Below, piece by piece: positions 8,599 to 17,808 of a stretch of 38,205 nucleotides of DNA. This DNA comes from Acholeplasmataceae bacterium. GTDB taxonomy: Bacteria > Bacillota_I > Bacilli_A > ML615J-28 > CAG-698. Positions within the stretch are counted from its first letter, which is position 1. Each line of letters begins with the position of its first letter. Location of the stretch: contig JAAYBG010000099.1 in assembly GCA_012718985.1 (NCBI GenBank), positions 1 to 38,205 of the forward strand, in the 5' to 3' direction. Both the position numbers and the translations under genes were made by a program. Under the pieces are notes generated by a model. The model ran no database searches. It saw only the letters and a list, made by a program, of their open reading frames with translations, and was not told the DNA's origin.

Positions 8599-10317
8599 TT
8601 ACTTTCCATATTTAACGCGATTATTGAGCGCTTTTGTTTCATTAACATCCAACTTGCATATTTGACGATCATAGGTAAGAATTCCATTCGTTTCTTCCTC
8701 AACATCGCTTACTTGTGTATAAATAGCTGCTGATAGTCCCTTTTCGATATTCGGAATGATTTGTTTTTCGTATAATTCAATGAATGCTTGGCGAAATGAC
8801 CCTTCATCTCTAAAAAAACGATAGCCATAAGTTTTATCTAGACTATAAGAATGCTCTGGTATTTTGTAAGAATATCCGCCAAATTCGCTGATAATGATTG
8901 GGCGTTTATCTTTTTTAAATCTTACCTTTTTAAAATAAATGTGAAGACTCAATAAATCGCTTACTTTCTGATCAAACCAACCGCTTGTTGAATCAATCAA
9001 TCGAGTATTATCAATTTGTCTTAAAATTTCTGTTACTTTTACACTATTAAATTGACCCCAACCTTCATTAAAGATTGTCCATAAAACAATCGATGGGCTG
9101 TTATACAACAAAGAAACTGTTTCTTTCATGGAATCAATGAAAATCTTTTTATTTTCAGCGGGTATTGGACGTTTTTCATCATTTTTACTTTGAAAACCAA
9201 GCGTAGGAAGAATAGTATCGTGGAAAAATGAATAAGGGGAGTTATTCACCATATCTTGCCACACAATCATCCCTAGTTTATCACAAAGATGATACCAAAT
9301 TAGAGGTTCAACCTTAATATGTTTACGAAGGGTATTAAATCCCAATTCTTTCATCTTTAAAATATCAAAAATAAAACCATCGATGTTTGCTGGTAAGTAT
9401 AAACCATCGGGATAAAACCCTTGGTCTAATAAGCCATTGAAAAAATAAGGCTCATTATTAAGTAGCAATACTTTCTTATTATGATGTTCACCAATCCCCA
9501 CTTTTCTCATGGCGAAGTAAGAATCTACTTGATCTGTTTTAGTAGTAATAATAAGTTTATATAAATGAGGATTATCTGGTGTCCACAACTTCACTTCTGG
9601 TAAAGATATAGTGACTGTTTTATCTTCTGTTTTTTTATTAACTAGCGGTTGATTATCATCGAATATTTGAATAGTAATCTCTTTTGCTTCTGTTTTAAAG
9701 TTAAATGCGACTGTTTTTTCATCAATATTCGGAGTAATTTTTAATTCTTCAATATAACCTTGTCTGACGCTTTCTAACCATACTGTTTGCCAGATTCCAG
9801 AAACTGGTGTATACCACATTCCCCTTGGTTTTTTGCTTTGCTTACCGTAGGGATACTTTGTGTCTAAAGCATCTTTTACCCGAACAATCAACTCATTCTC
9901 TCCTGAAAGTAAATATCGGGTGATGTCGAAGGAAAAAGGGAGATATCCACCCTGATGGCGTCCTATTTCTACCTTATTTAGATATACAACGGCTTCCTGA
10001 TCTACTGCCCCGAAGTGAAGAAAAACAATATCTTTCTTAAAGTTTGACGGCAAACGAAAAGTCGTATGGTAAAACAGATACTCGGTTTCGGCTAATCTCA
10101 ATTCCACTCCCGATAAACTCGATTCAAGAGGAAACGGAACTAAAATTTTTCCCTGGTATTCCGTTGGTAGTGTAGTACTCGTTGTAATACGATAATCCCA
10201 CAAGCCATTCAAATTATAGTAAGAATCTCGCTTTAACTGAGGGCGGGGATAATCTTGCCATGGTTTTTCTCGATTCATGAGTTTTGTAAAACTAGTTTGT
10301 AATTTTTGTCGTTCCAT
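8599..10317 (-). CDS. Glycoside hydrolase family 2 (beta-galactosidase/beta-glucuronidase-like)
   Basis: 572 aa; GH2 sugar-binding, Ig-like and TIM-barrel pattern; IFNEGWGQFN (acid/base) and IISEFGG (nucleophile); no signal peptide. Confidence 0.85.
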   Translation of the reverse strand: MERQKLQTSFTKLMNREKPWQDYPRPQLKRDSYYNLNGLWDYRITTSTTLPTEYQGKILVPFPLESSLSGVELRLAETEYLFYHTTFRLPSNFKKDIVFLHFGAVDQEAVVYLNKVEIGRHQGGYLPFSFDITRYLLSGENELIVRVKDALDTKYPYGKQSKKPRGMWYTPVSGIWQTVWLESVRQGYIEELKITPNIDEKTVAFNFKTEAKEITIQIFDDNQPLVNKKTEDKTVTISLPEVKLWTPDNPHLYKLIITTKTDQVDSYFAMRKVGIGEHHNKKVLLLNNEPYFFNGLLDQGFYPDGLYLPANIDGFIFDILKMKELGFNTLRKHIKVEPLIWYHLCDKLGMIVWQDMVNNSPYSFFHDTILPTLGFQSKNDEKRPIPAENKKIFIDSMKETVSLLYNSPSIVLWTIFNEGWGQFNSVKVTEILRQIDNTRLIDSTSGWFDQKVSDLLSLHIYFKKVRFKKDKRPIIISEFGGYSYKIPEHSYSLDKTYGYRFFRDEGSFRQAFIELYEKQIIPNIEKGLSAAIYTQVSDVEEETNGILTYDRQICKLDVNETKALNNRVKYGK

Positions 10318-10368
10318 ATCCTTACCTCATTTGTCATAATTATACTATATTTATCGTTTATAAACAAG

Positions 10369-10390
10369 TAAAAATCCCTGAAGAGGGATT
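10369..10390 (-). terminator. Rho-independent terminator
   Basis: AATCCCT-GAAG-AGGGATT; T run on minus exit. Confidence 0.75.
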
Positions 10391-10396
10391 CTTATC

Positions 10397-12247
10397 TTAC
10401 TGAAATAAATCTTTTGTTAGTCGCCTATGAATGGCTAGCATCTCATCAAGAAAACGAAGCGAAATACTATCAGGGTTATGAATAACAATGGTTTTTGTTC
10501 CTAGAGAATTCACGACTTGATAGGTTAATACGACTGTTTCTAGTTGAGAAACTGTTGCAAACGGTAAGGATAGTTTTCCCCCAATCAAGGTGTAATTTAT
10601 TCCATTAATCATTAAATTTGCCGTGGATAGATTTGTTTCTTGATCACGATCACGGTATTTCACTTCAAATTCGAAAGTATCCGCTGTTTTAGTTACTTCG
10701 ACACGGAAGAAACTATGTGGCGTCACTGTTGTAGTAAATTTATAGGTTTTTAAGAATTCAATTTTTCGATTACCTAATTTATAAAATAATTTACAGGTGT
10801 ATTCGGTATTGGCTTGAAGTCCAGTAAACATTGTTTTACCATCAACCACTTCCACATCTTCACCATTCATACTCGCATAGAGTGCATCATATTGGTGTTC
10901 CTTCTGATCCAAAACATTAACATCGAGACTGATTGTTTTATCGGTTGCGGCTGACATTTGAACATCAATATCGGGTTCTCGGGTCACCACAAGTAAAGCA
11001 TTTGAATCACGACGTTCAGATCCATCAGATGGTACATTGACTGTCTTTAAAACCCCGTTTTCTCTTAAGACCATTGTGGAAGAACCGCCTCCATCAAGAT
11101 TATAAGCTTCGACACAACCTGCATGAGCCATAATAACAGCCAGTTCATCTCCATATGCACCTGCAGCTATCGATAAATTAACCCGACCATCGACAACTGC
11201 CAGCACAATACTTCCATCCGCTTTTCGACCAATAGCCGTACGAGGATGTGCTGAACTCATAACTGAAGCGACTGTATTAACATCACTAGGTACTTCTCCA
11301 TTTAATAAAAGAGCTGTTCCTGAACCAGTTGCATATCTGATATTGACAAATTCTCCAGTCCATTTTCTTTGCACTCGGATTTGTTTACCAATTGATAGTG
11401 CATCTGCCACAGTTTGATTATTAGTAATCACAGCAAATTGACCTTTTTCAACGGTTTGTGGACTTAGAGACGAAATTACCCCCAGGCCATAGAAATCATT
11501 TGCTGAATTGGGTAAAGCCAACTTAGCTTCTTCAACATAGAATTTCGCTAATACTGACCCTAAATTCAATTTTACTGGAACGCATTCTTTAAAGGAATTA
11601 TAGGTTCCATAATAAACTGCAGTTTCATTTACGCCTGGTTCTGCATTATTCTTATGAACCGGAAATGATGCTACCACTTTATTATCATCCCCTAGAACAT
11701 CGAGGATAAAACCGGTCTCGCTAGGATTATATCCCCAAACTAGCGAATCTTCTGAACCATCATTTTTAATACCAACGGTATATCCCCCACCAGTTTTATA
11801 GAAATGGCCATCGTAAACTACACCACCATTAGTTTGAAACGGAAGATTACCCGTACCATTGATATCAAAAAAATCACCATTTACTCCACCAATTACTTTC
11901 CAACCTGGATTTTTCTTTTCAAAATCAAGGGCAAAGTCTTTTACGGTAGCTTTCACCCAGGCATTATCTTTAAACTTAGCCCAAGATACAACTCGTATAC
12001 CATCTGTTGATGGAGAATTTAAATAATAAACCGTTTGATTGAATTCACCACTTCTTACAGTCGATGAAGTTCTACCAATACTTTTATAATAAGAAACACC
12101 ATAACCAAGATTAGTTCGATCTAACATCTGACTTTCAATATAAGTTGCTCTTCCAGCTGTTGTTGCTTCAACGCTGAAAGGTTGAATAAACAAAAGTGAA
12201 AATATAAAAATAAACAATGCACTAAGTAGTCTTTTCCAAGTCTTCAT
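10397..12247 (-). CDS. Secreted phosphodiester glycosidase (NAGPA domain) with conserved C-terminal extension, paralog 1
   Basis: Signal peptide; GGVNGDFFDINGTGNLPFQ, HPRTAIGRKADGSIVLAVVDGR, CVEAYNLDGGGSSTMV. Confidence 0.85.
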   Translation of the reverse strand: MKTWKRLLSALFIFIFSLLFIQPFSVEATTAGRATYIESQMLDRTNLGYGVSYYKSIGRTSSTVRSGEFNQTVYYLNSPSTDGIRVVSWAKFKDNAWVKATVKDFALDFEKKNPGWKVIGGVNGDFFDINGTGNLPFQTNGGVVYDGHFYKTGGGYTVGIKNDGSEDSLVWGYNPSETGFILDVLGDDNKVVASFPVHKNNAEPGVNETAVYYGTYNSFKECVPVKLNLGSVLAKFYVEEAKLALPNSANDFYGLGVISSLSPQTVEKGQFAVITNNQTVADALSIGKQIRVQRKWTGEFVNIRYATGSGTALLLNGEVPSDVNTVASVMSSAHPRTAIGRKADGSIVLAVVDGRVNLSIAAGAYGDELAVIMAHAGCVEAYNLDGGGSSTMVLRENGVLKTVNVPSDGSERRDSNALLVVTREPDIDVQMSAATDKTISLDVNVLDQKEHQYDALYASMNGEDVEVVDGKTMFTGLQANTEYTCKLFYKLGNRKIEFLKTYKFTTTVTPHSFFRVEVTKTADTFEFEVKYRDRDQETNLSTANLMINGINYTLIGGKLSLPFATVSQLETVVLTYQVVNSLGTKTIVIHNPDSISLRFLDEMLAIHRRLTKDLFQ

Positions 12248-12314
12248 ATAATCCCTTTCTATTACTATATTACTATTTTTACGCTATAAGTATATCATTC
12301 TTCCTCAATAAAAT

Positions 12315-12348
12315 AAAGAAAAACCTTCCTATTTTACCAAGGAAGGTT
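12315..12348 (-). terminator. Rho-independent terminator
   Basis: AACCTTCC ... GGAAGGTT 8-bp stem with TTTTT on the minus exit. Confidence 0.8.
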
Positions 12349-12355
12349 TGTATTA

Positions 12356-14221
12356 TCACTTGAATAAACCACTAGTAATACTTTTTTTCTTTTCAAAAAA
12401 ATCTTCAATAAAACGCAGTAAAATGCTATCCGGATTCTTTATCGTTATCGTTCTTACTCCTAATGAGTTTGTACAAATATATTCAATCGACAATTCTTGA
12501 ATAGGTCCTATCTTAGCCTTACTTAGTGATAATTTACCATTCTGGAATTGATAATTCTCTCCATTGATATAGAGGGTAGCAGTAGCTAAATTAGTCTCTA
12601 AATCCCGGTCGCGGTATTTTACTTCAAAATTATAGTTTCCATCGAGTTCATTGATCTCTACTCTGAGGAAAGTATGAGGAGTTACTGTAGTTTGAAAACT
12701 ATATGTAATAGGTAAATCTACATTAATGTCCCCTACCTTATAATAGAAGCGGCAATTATAAGTAGAATTAGCCTGTAAACCGCTAAAAGATACCTTCCCA
12801 TCGATTACTTTTCCTTCAATGCCACCAGTAATATAGGCATAAAGATTGTTGAAATCGTGACCATTGGTAATGGTTGGGTTGACACTAATCTCTAATGTTT
12901 TATCGGTTGCGTTTGTCAATTTTGCTTCGTATTCTGGCTCTCTGGTTACTACTAAAAGACAATTCGTAACTGGCCTTTCGTATCTTTCAGATAAAACATT
13001 TTTAATAACAAATTTTCCGTTTTCACGAACAGCTAGTGTGGAAGAACCACCACCATCTAAATTATAGGCTTCCACGCAACCCGCATGTTTCATAATGGCA
13101 GCTAATTCATCCCCATAGACACCTCGTGATACACTGTCATCAATCCTTCCATCAACAACGCTTAACACAATACTGCCATCTGCTTTTCTCCCTATTGCTG
13201 TTCGAGGATGATTTGTTCCCATTACCGACGCTGCTGTATTCACATCGCCTGGAGCTTCTCCATCCGTTAAAACAGCAGTTCCTCCTCCAATGACATATTT
13301 CAAATCAGCAAATTCACCTGTAAAATAACGTTGAACTCTTATCTTCGCTCCTATTGACAACGCATTAATAACTTGTTGATTTCTACTAGCAATTGCAAAT
13401 TGGCCAACTGCTATCGTAAAAGCACTTTGTGAAGTTATCGTTCCCTTTCCATAAAAATCTGTATCTGAATTAGGTAGTACTAAATCTGCTTCCTCAACAT
13501 AATAAACACTAGCACCAGGTACCCCCGGCATTGTCCTTGCTTCATAACTATGTGAAGCATTATAGGTACCAAAGAAAACAGCTGTTTGGTTATTTTCAGG
13601 TGTAGCATTAATTTTCTCTACATCAAAACTAGCTAATATTTGTTCGTTTTCACCTAATACTTCTAAAGTTAGATATTGTCTTGTTGGTGGTACTGCTCTC
13701 ATAATCAAAGAATCAATCGAACCATCATTAGTAATTCCAATCGTACGATTATAGCCTTTTCCACTAGTTTTATAAACGTTTCCTTCAAATACTTGACCAT
13801 TATTCGGTTGATAAGGAAGTGGATTTAAAGCATTAATATCAAAAAAATCAGCATTAACGCCAGCTAAAACAATCCATCCTGGATTTTTTTCTTCAAAATC
13901 AGCCATTAAATTACGAACGGTAGTTAGTTTCCATTTGTTATTGACAAACTTTGTCCATGGTACTACCCGGATTGTCTCATTAGATACAGTATTTAAATAA
14001 TGAACAGTTTGATTATAGGTTCCTGAACGAATGGTTGTTGATGTTTTCCCCACACTGCGATAATAACTAACTCCATATCCTACGTCCATTTTATCTAACT
14101 TTTGTGTTTCATTATAGGTTGCATTTCCTGTTGTCGTTGATCCAGCTTGAACCGGAACAACCATTAATATAGAAATAACTAATACAATGATGATTTGTAA
14201 TACTCTCTTTACAATTTTCAT
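12356..14221 (-). CDS. Secreted phosphodiester glycosidase (NAGPA domain), paralog 2
   Basis: Signal peptide; AGVNADFFDINALNPLPYQP, NHPRTAIGRKADGSIVLSVVDGR, CVEAYNLDGGGSSTLAVR; same layout as the 10397 gene. Confidence 0.85.
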   Translation of the reverse strand: MKIVKRVLQIIIVLVISILMVVPVQAGSTTTGNATYNETQKLDKMDVGYGVSYYRSVGKTSTTIRSGTYNQTVHYLNTVSNETIRVVPWTKFVNNKWKLTTVRNLMADFEEKNPGWIVLAGVNADFFDINALNPLPYQPNNGQVFEGNVYKTSGKGYNRTIGITNDGSIDSLIMRAVPPTRQYLTLEVLGENEQILASFDVEKINATPENNQTAVFFGTYNASHSYEARTMPGVPGASVYYVEEADLVLPNSDTDFYGKGTITSQSAFTIAVGQFAIASRNQQVINALSIGAKIRVQRYFTGEFADLKYVIGGGTAVLTDGEAPGDVNTAASVMGTNHPRTAIGRKADGSIVLSVVDGRIDDSVSRGVYGDELAAIMKHAGCVEAYNLDGGGSSTLAVRENGKFVIKNVLSERYERPVTNCLLVVTREPEYEAKLTNATDKTLEISVNPTITNGHDFNNLYAYITGGIEGKVIDGKVSFSGLQANSTYNCRFYYKVGDINVDLPITYSFQTTVTPHTFLRVEINELDGNYNFEVKYRDRDLETNLATATLYINGENYQFQNGKLSLSKAKIGPIQELSIEYICTNSLGVRTITIKNPDSILLRFIEDFFEKKKSITSGLFK

Positions 14222-14283
14222 TTTTCTTCTCCCAATAAATAGTTTTCTTATGATAATTATTTTTTTTAATTGTTTTTTTCATT

Positions 14284-15810
14284 TTACAACATTGGAGCAA
14301 AAGCTCGCAGAATGCCAACCAATATTCTTTTCACAATATTCACTTTTTTACATTTCTCTAAGGTAATTAGTTCTGATTTCTTAATCTCCTCATCGATATC
14401 AGCCTTGATATCTAATAACGATGGTGTATTATATAATAAACAAGAAGATTCAAAATGTAAATATAAACTACGAAAATCGAGATTTGCAGAGCCGACTACT
14501 CCTAATGAATCATCAGCAATAATCGCTTTCGCATGAATAAAGCCCGGAGTATATTCATAAATCTTAACGCCTGCTTTAATTAATTCTAAATAATAGGATT
14601 GGGTAATCCAAAATACAATCCTTTTATCGGGAATGTGAGGGACGATAATCCGAACATCTACACCACTTAAAACAGCAGATTTCAAAGCAGTGATCACTTC
14701 GTTATCGATGATTAAATAAGGAGTCGTGATATAAACATATCTTTTGGCATAGGTAATTAATTTCATATACACTGTTTCCGTAACCAAATATTCTTCAAAA
14801 GGACCATCACCGAACACTTGAACGATACCTTCACCTTCTACTTTATGGTCAGCTTTGTAATTTCGATAGTTCAGTTTTTCACGAGTACAAAATTCCCACA
14901 TATCGATAAATAAGTTGGTTAAGCTTAACACCGCTTCTCCTTCAATCTTAATCATCGCATCTTTCCAATAACCGAACACTTCTTTTTTATTAATGTATTC
15001 ATCCCCGATATTCACTCCTCCTGTCCAACCTACTTTTCCATCGACAATCGCTATTTTTCTATGGTCACGATAATTGATACTAATTGACAGAACCGGAATC
15101 AAGGGATTAAATGTTGCTATTTTAATGCCTTCTTTGATTAATTGTTTTTTGAAATTCCGCGATAAATATTTTAGACAACCAAAGTCATCGTAAATAATTC
15201 TTATTTCCACTCCTTCAGCAATTTTTTGGAGTAAAACTTCATGAATTGCATTCCACATCTTACCCTCGGCAATGATAAAGAACTCAAGAAAAATAAACTT
15301 TTCTGCCTTCTTCAATTCTTCTATCAAGCTCGGGAAAAATTTTTCTCCTGGAGAGAGCATAGTTGTTTTTGTATTTTGCCATGCTGGCATTGTGGTCGTA
15401 TTGATTAAATAATTATATATTTTTTGATGGTCATCATTATCAAAGTCCTTAAACCCTGGATTTTCCAAGTAAAAACGCTGTTTTTCTTCTTTTATCTTCT
15501 CAATTCTAGCAATGGTCTTCTTGCTCATTTTAATACATCCAAACATAGCATAAAAGATAACTCCAACAAAAGGAACTGCCAAAATAGCGATAATCCAAGA
15601 AATCTTATATGCTGGATTAAAATCTCGATTCAAAATAGTAAAAGCAAAAAGACCGCCGATGATATTGAAAACGATATAATAAACAACTCCGCGAAAGCCA
15701 ATAACAAAAATAACTGTAATTAATAAAGCGAGTTGCAGGAATAACAGTAATGTGACTATAAATAAGCGACTCAACAAAAACTTTACGATTTTTTTAAAAA
15801 ACTTAATCAT
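14284..15810 (-). CDS. cls: Cardiolipin synthase (phospholipase D superfamily)
   Basis: Two HKD motifs: HRKIAIVDGKVGWTGGVNIGDEY and HAKAIIADDSLGVVGSANLDFRS; N-terminal TM segments. RBS AGGTGGAG favours the ATG at 15810 over 15819. Confidence 0.9.
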   Translation of the reverse strand: MIKFFKKIVKFLLSRLFIVTLLLFLQLALLITVIFVIGFRGVVYYIVFNIIGGLFAFTILNRDFNPAYKISWIIAILAVPFVGVIFYAMFGCIKMSKKTIARIEKIKEEKQRFYLENPGFKDFDNDDHQKIYNYLINTTTMPAWQNTKTTMLSPGEKFFPSLIEELKKAEKFIFLEFFIIAEGKMWNAIHEVLLQKIAEGVEIRIIYDDFGCLKYLSRNFKKQLIKEGIKIATFNPLIPVLSISINYRDHRKIAIVDGKVGWTGGVNIGDEYINKKEVFGYWKDAMIKIEGEAVLSLTNLFIDMWEFCTREKLNYRNYKADHKVEGEGIVQVFGDGPFEEYLVTETVYMKLITYAKRYVYITTPYLIIDNEVITALKSAVLSGVDVRIIVPHIPDKRIVFWITQSYYLELIKAGVKIYEYTPGFIHAKAIIADDSLGVVGSANLDFRSLYLHFESSCLLYNTPSLLDIKADIDEEIKKSELITLEKCKKVNIVKRILVGILRAFAPML

Positions 15811-15824
15811 ATTCTCCACCTAGA

Positions 15825-15856
15825 AAAAATATGGACATTCTATGCCCATATTTTTT
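15825..15856 (-). terminator. Hairpin terminator between pfk and cls
   Basis: AATATGG-acattctatg-CCATATT with T runs on both exits. Confidence 0.65.
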
Positions 15857-15863
15857 TTACTTT

Positions 15864-17111
15864 TTATTTTTTTGCACTAATCTTTTTTAGTCGGGCAAAA
15901 CGAGGTAATCCATCTTCAACTGGTGAATTAGAAGCACCTTGGATTAGTGGTAATGCATATTTATAGAAATCATCCGTCAATCCTGTATGTCCTTCTTTAA
16001 TCCAGGCATCTGGGATTTTCTTCTCTGTATTTGCTGCTAGTTCTACTGGTAATAATTGATAACTAATTTTATATTCTTCACTGTTTTCATCACGAACAAA
16101 AGCAACCATTTGATCAGTATGACCTTCAACAGCATATTTAACCGCCATTTTCCCTGCGTTAAATGCTTCTTCAATATCTCTACCCGATGCAATATGTGCA
16201 GCACAACGTTGTAATAGACTAAATTCAATTGGGCGAACTTTAATTTTTGTTTTTTCACTAATAATACCAGCAAGTACCATTGCTGTTCCACCAAGTAAAG
16301 CATGACCGAATGAATCGCGCTCTAACTTTGAAGAATATTCAGAAATATATCTTCCTTCTTTGTCTTTGATTCCTTCAGAAATGGCAACCAGCACTTTGTT
16401 TTCTTTTAAAGCAGCTACCTTCATTACATCCGCAACAAACTCATCAACATCAAATGGTTGTTCTGGTAAGTAAATTAAATCTGGACCTAATCCTTTAATA
16501 GAAGCAAGAGAAGCTGAAGCGGTTAACCAACCAGCATTACGCCCCATTACTTCAACAATCGTAATCATTCCGGTATTATATACATGAGTGTCTAAATATA
16601 ATTCCATCATACTAGTTGCAACATATTTTGCAGCACTTCCATAACCAGGACAATGATCTGTTCCGAATAAATCGTTATCTATTGTTTTAGGAACACCGAT
16701 AACATTACAATCATATTTTTGACTCTGTAAATACTTACTAATTTTATTACAGGTATCCATAGAATCATTGCCACCGTTATAAAAGAAATAGCGGACATCG
16801 TATTTTTTAAACACCTCTAAAATTCTCTTATAGTCAGTATCATCAACATGTGATGGTTTTAACTTATATCTAACGGAACCTAAAGCAGATGAAGGAGTAT
16901 TCTTTAAATACTCTAATTCCTTAATCTCTTCTTGACGGATATCTATCAATTTCTCATCCAAGATTCCTTTAATACCATGTTCAGCACCATAAATATTTGT
17001 AATTTGTTCGTGTTTCATCGCTTCTAGAAACACACCAGCAGCACTGGCATTGATTACTGCGGTAGGTCCTCCTGACTGACCGAATAAACAAGCACCTCTT
17101 AAATTTTTCAT
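15864..17111 (-). CDS. pfp: 6-phosphofructokinase, probably PPi-dependent type
   Basis: GQSGGPTAVINAS, YNGGNDSMDTC, GVPKTIDNDLFGTDHCPGYGSAAKY, EVMGRNAGWL; the GGND and PKTIDND pattern is that of PPi-type PFKs. Confidence 0.8.
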   Translation of the reverse strand: MKNLRGACLFGQSGGPTAVINASAAGVFLEAMKHEQITNIYGAEHGIKGILDEKLIDIRQEEIKELEYLKNTPSSALGSVRYKLKPSHVDDTDYKRILEVFKKYDVRYFFYNGGNDSMDTCNKISKYLQSQKYDCNVIGVPKTIDNDLFGTDHCPGYGSAAKYVATSMMELYLDTHVYNTGMITIVEVMGRNAGWLTASASLASIKGLGPDLIYLPEQPFDVDEFVADVMKVAALKENKVLVAISEGIKDKEGRYISEYSSKLERDSFGHALLGGTAMVLAGIISEKTKIKVRPIEFSLLQRCAAHIASGRDIEEAFNAGKMAVKYAVEGHTDQMVAFVRDENSEEYKISYQLLPVELAANTEKKIPDAWIKEGHTGLTDDFYKYALPLIQGASNSPVEDGLPRFARLKKISAKK

Positions 17112-17197
17112 CTTATTCCTCCTGAATTCACTTTATCTATTATACACATTTTTTTCAATTATTTCAATCCTTTTTATCACTTATCAATGAAAACTGA

Positions 17198-17269
17198 TTA
17201 TTTTAATGTAAGATAAGCTACGCATTCGACGGACCGCCGAGAAACGAACCCTACTGGGAACATATCTAC
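17198..17269 (-). pseudogene. Shard of an rlmD/rumA-type 3' end with retained stop
   Basis: Minus strand GTAGATATGTTCCCA...GTCGAATGCGTAGCTTATCTTACATTAAAATAA = VDMFPVGFVSRRSVECVAYLTLK*; compare VDMFPNTANVECVVCLERR* (paralog 1) and IDMFPHTSEVECVCKLTNRAGN* (paralog 2). Shares a 16-nt exact word (tgggaacatatctact) with 7216 paralog. Confidence 0.6.
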
Positions 17270-17379
17270 TTTTCAATGAGTACAGTAGCATCGTTTAACT
17301 CATATTTTATCATACTACTCTATAAGTTTTTATTAATCTTATTCCGACAAATTCTAAAATAATATTACGATAGTTTCAC

Positions 17380-17808
17380 TTATTTTTGCTCAATAATATC
17401 TATGAATTCTTTTGGCATTTTGTTTTCAGATCTATATGTTCCATCAAGACCATTAAAGCACAGATATCTAGTGTTATAACTAATATAAAAATTTATACCT
17501 GCTTCTAGTCCATCTATATCACTGTGCAATACATAAGCATCATCTTTTAGTTCTGATGGTGGCCATGCTGATAAGAATTCAGCGTTAATATCAAAATCAA
17601 CTTTCACATATTTACAATCTAAATATTCATAAACTTCATCTGATATAGGTCAAGCATGACTCTGATAAACACTTTCAGAAGCCATAATAGAGTTAAGACT
17701 TGATACTTCAAAACCACTTGCTTCTTTAAGAGAATATGTCTTTGTACTAGAACATGAAGTCAGGAAAATAACAATTATTAATGATAAGATAAATAATAAT
17801 TTTCTCAT
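17380..17808 (-). pseudogene. Small lipoprotein gene interrupted by a single in-frame TGA
   Basis: MRKLLFILSLIIVIFLTSCSSTKTYSLKEASGFEVSSLNSIMASESVYQSHA*PISDEVYEYLDCKYVKVDFDINAEF...EFIDIIEQK*; lipobox LTSC; TGA at plus 17650-17652; otherwise open in one frame. The ORF track lists only the 3' part (17380-17607). Confidence 0.7.

Noticed and set aside
14112-14536. ORFs 14112-14318 (-) and 14270-14536 (+)
   Set aside because: Out-of-frame or antisense with the NAGPA-2 and cls genes.
16043-16303. Minus ORF 16043-16303
   Set aside because: Alternate frame inside the phosphofructokinase gene.
17641-17660. UGA=Trp (mycoplasma code) as an explanation of the in-frame TGA
   Set aside because: Other genes in the window terminate at TGA (AlbA_2, MFS, 47-aa ORF) and Trp is encoded by TGG throughout.
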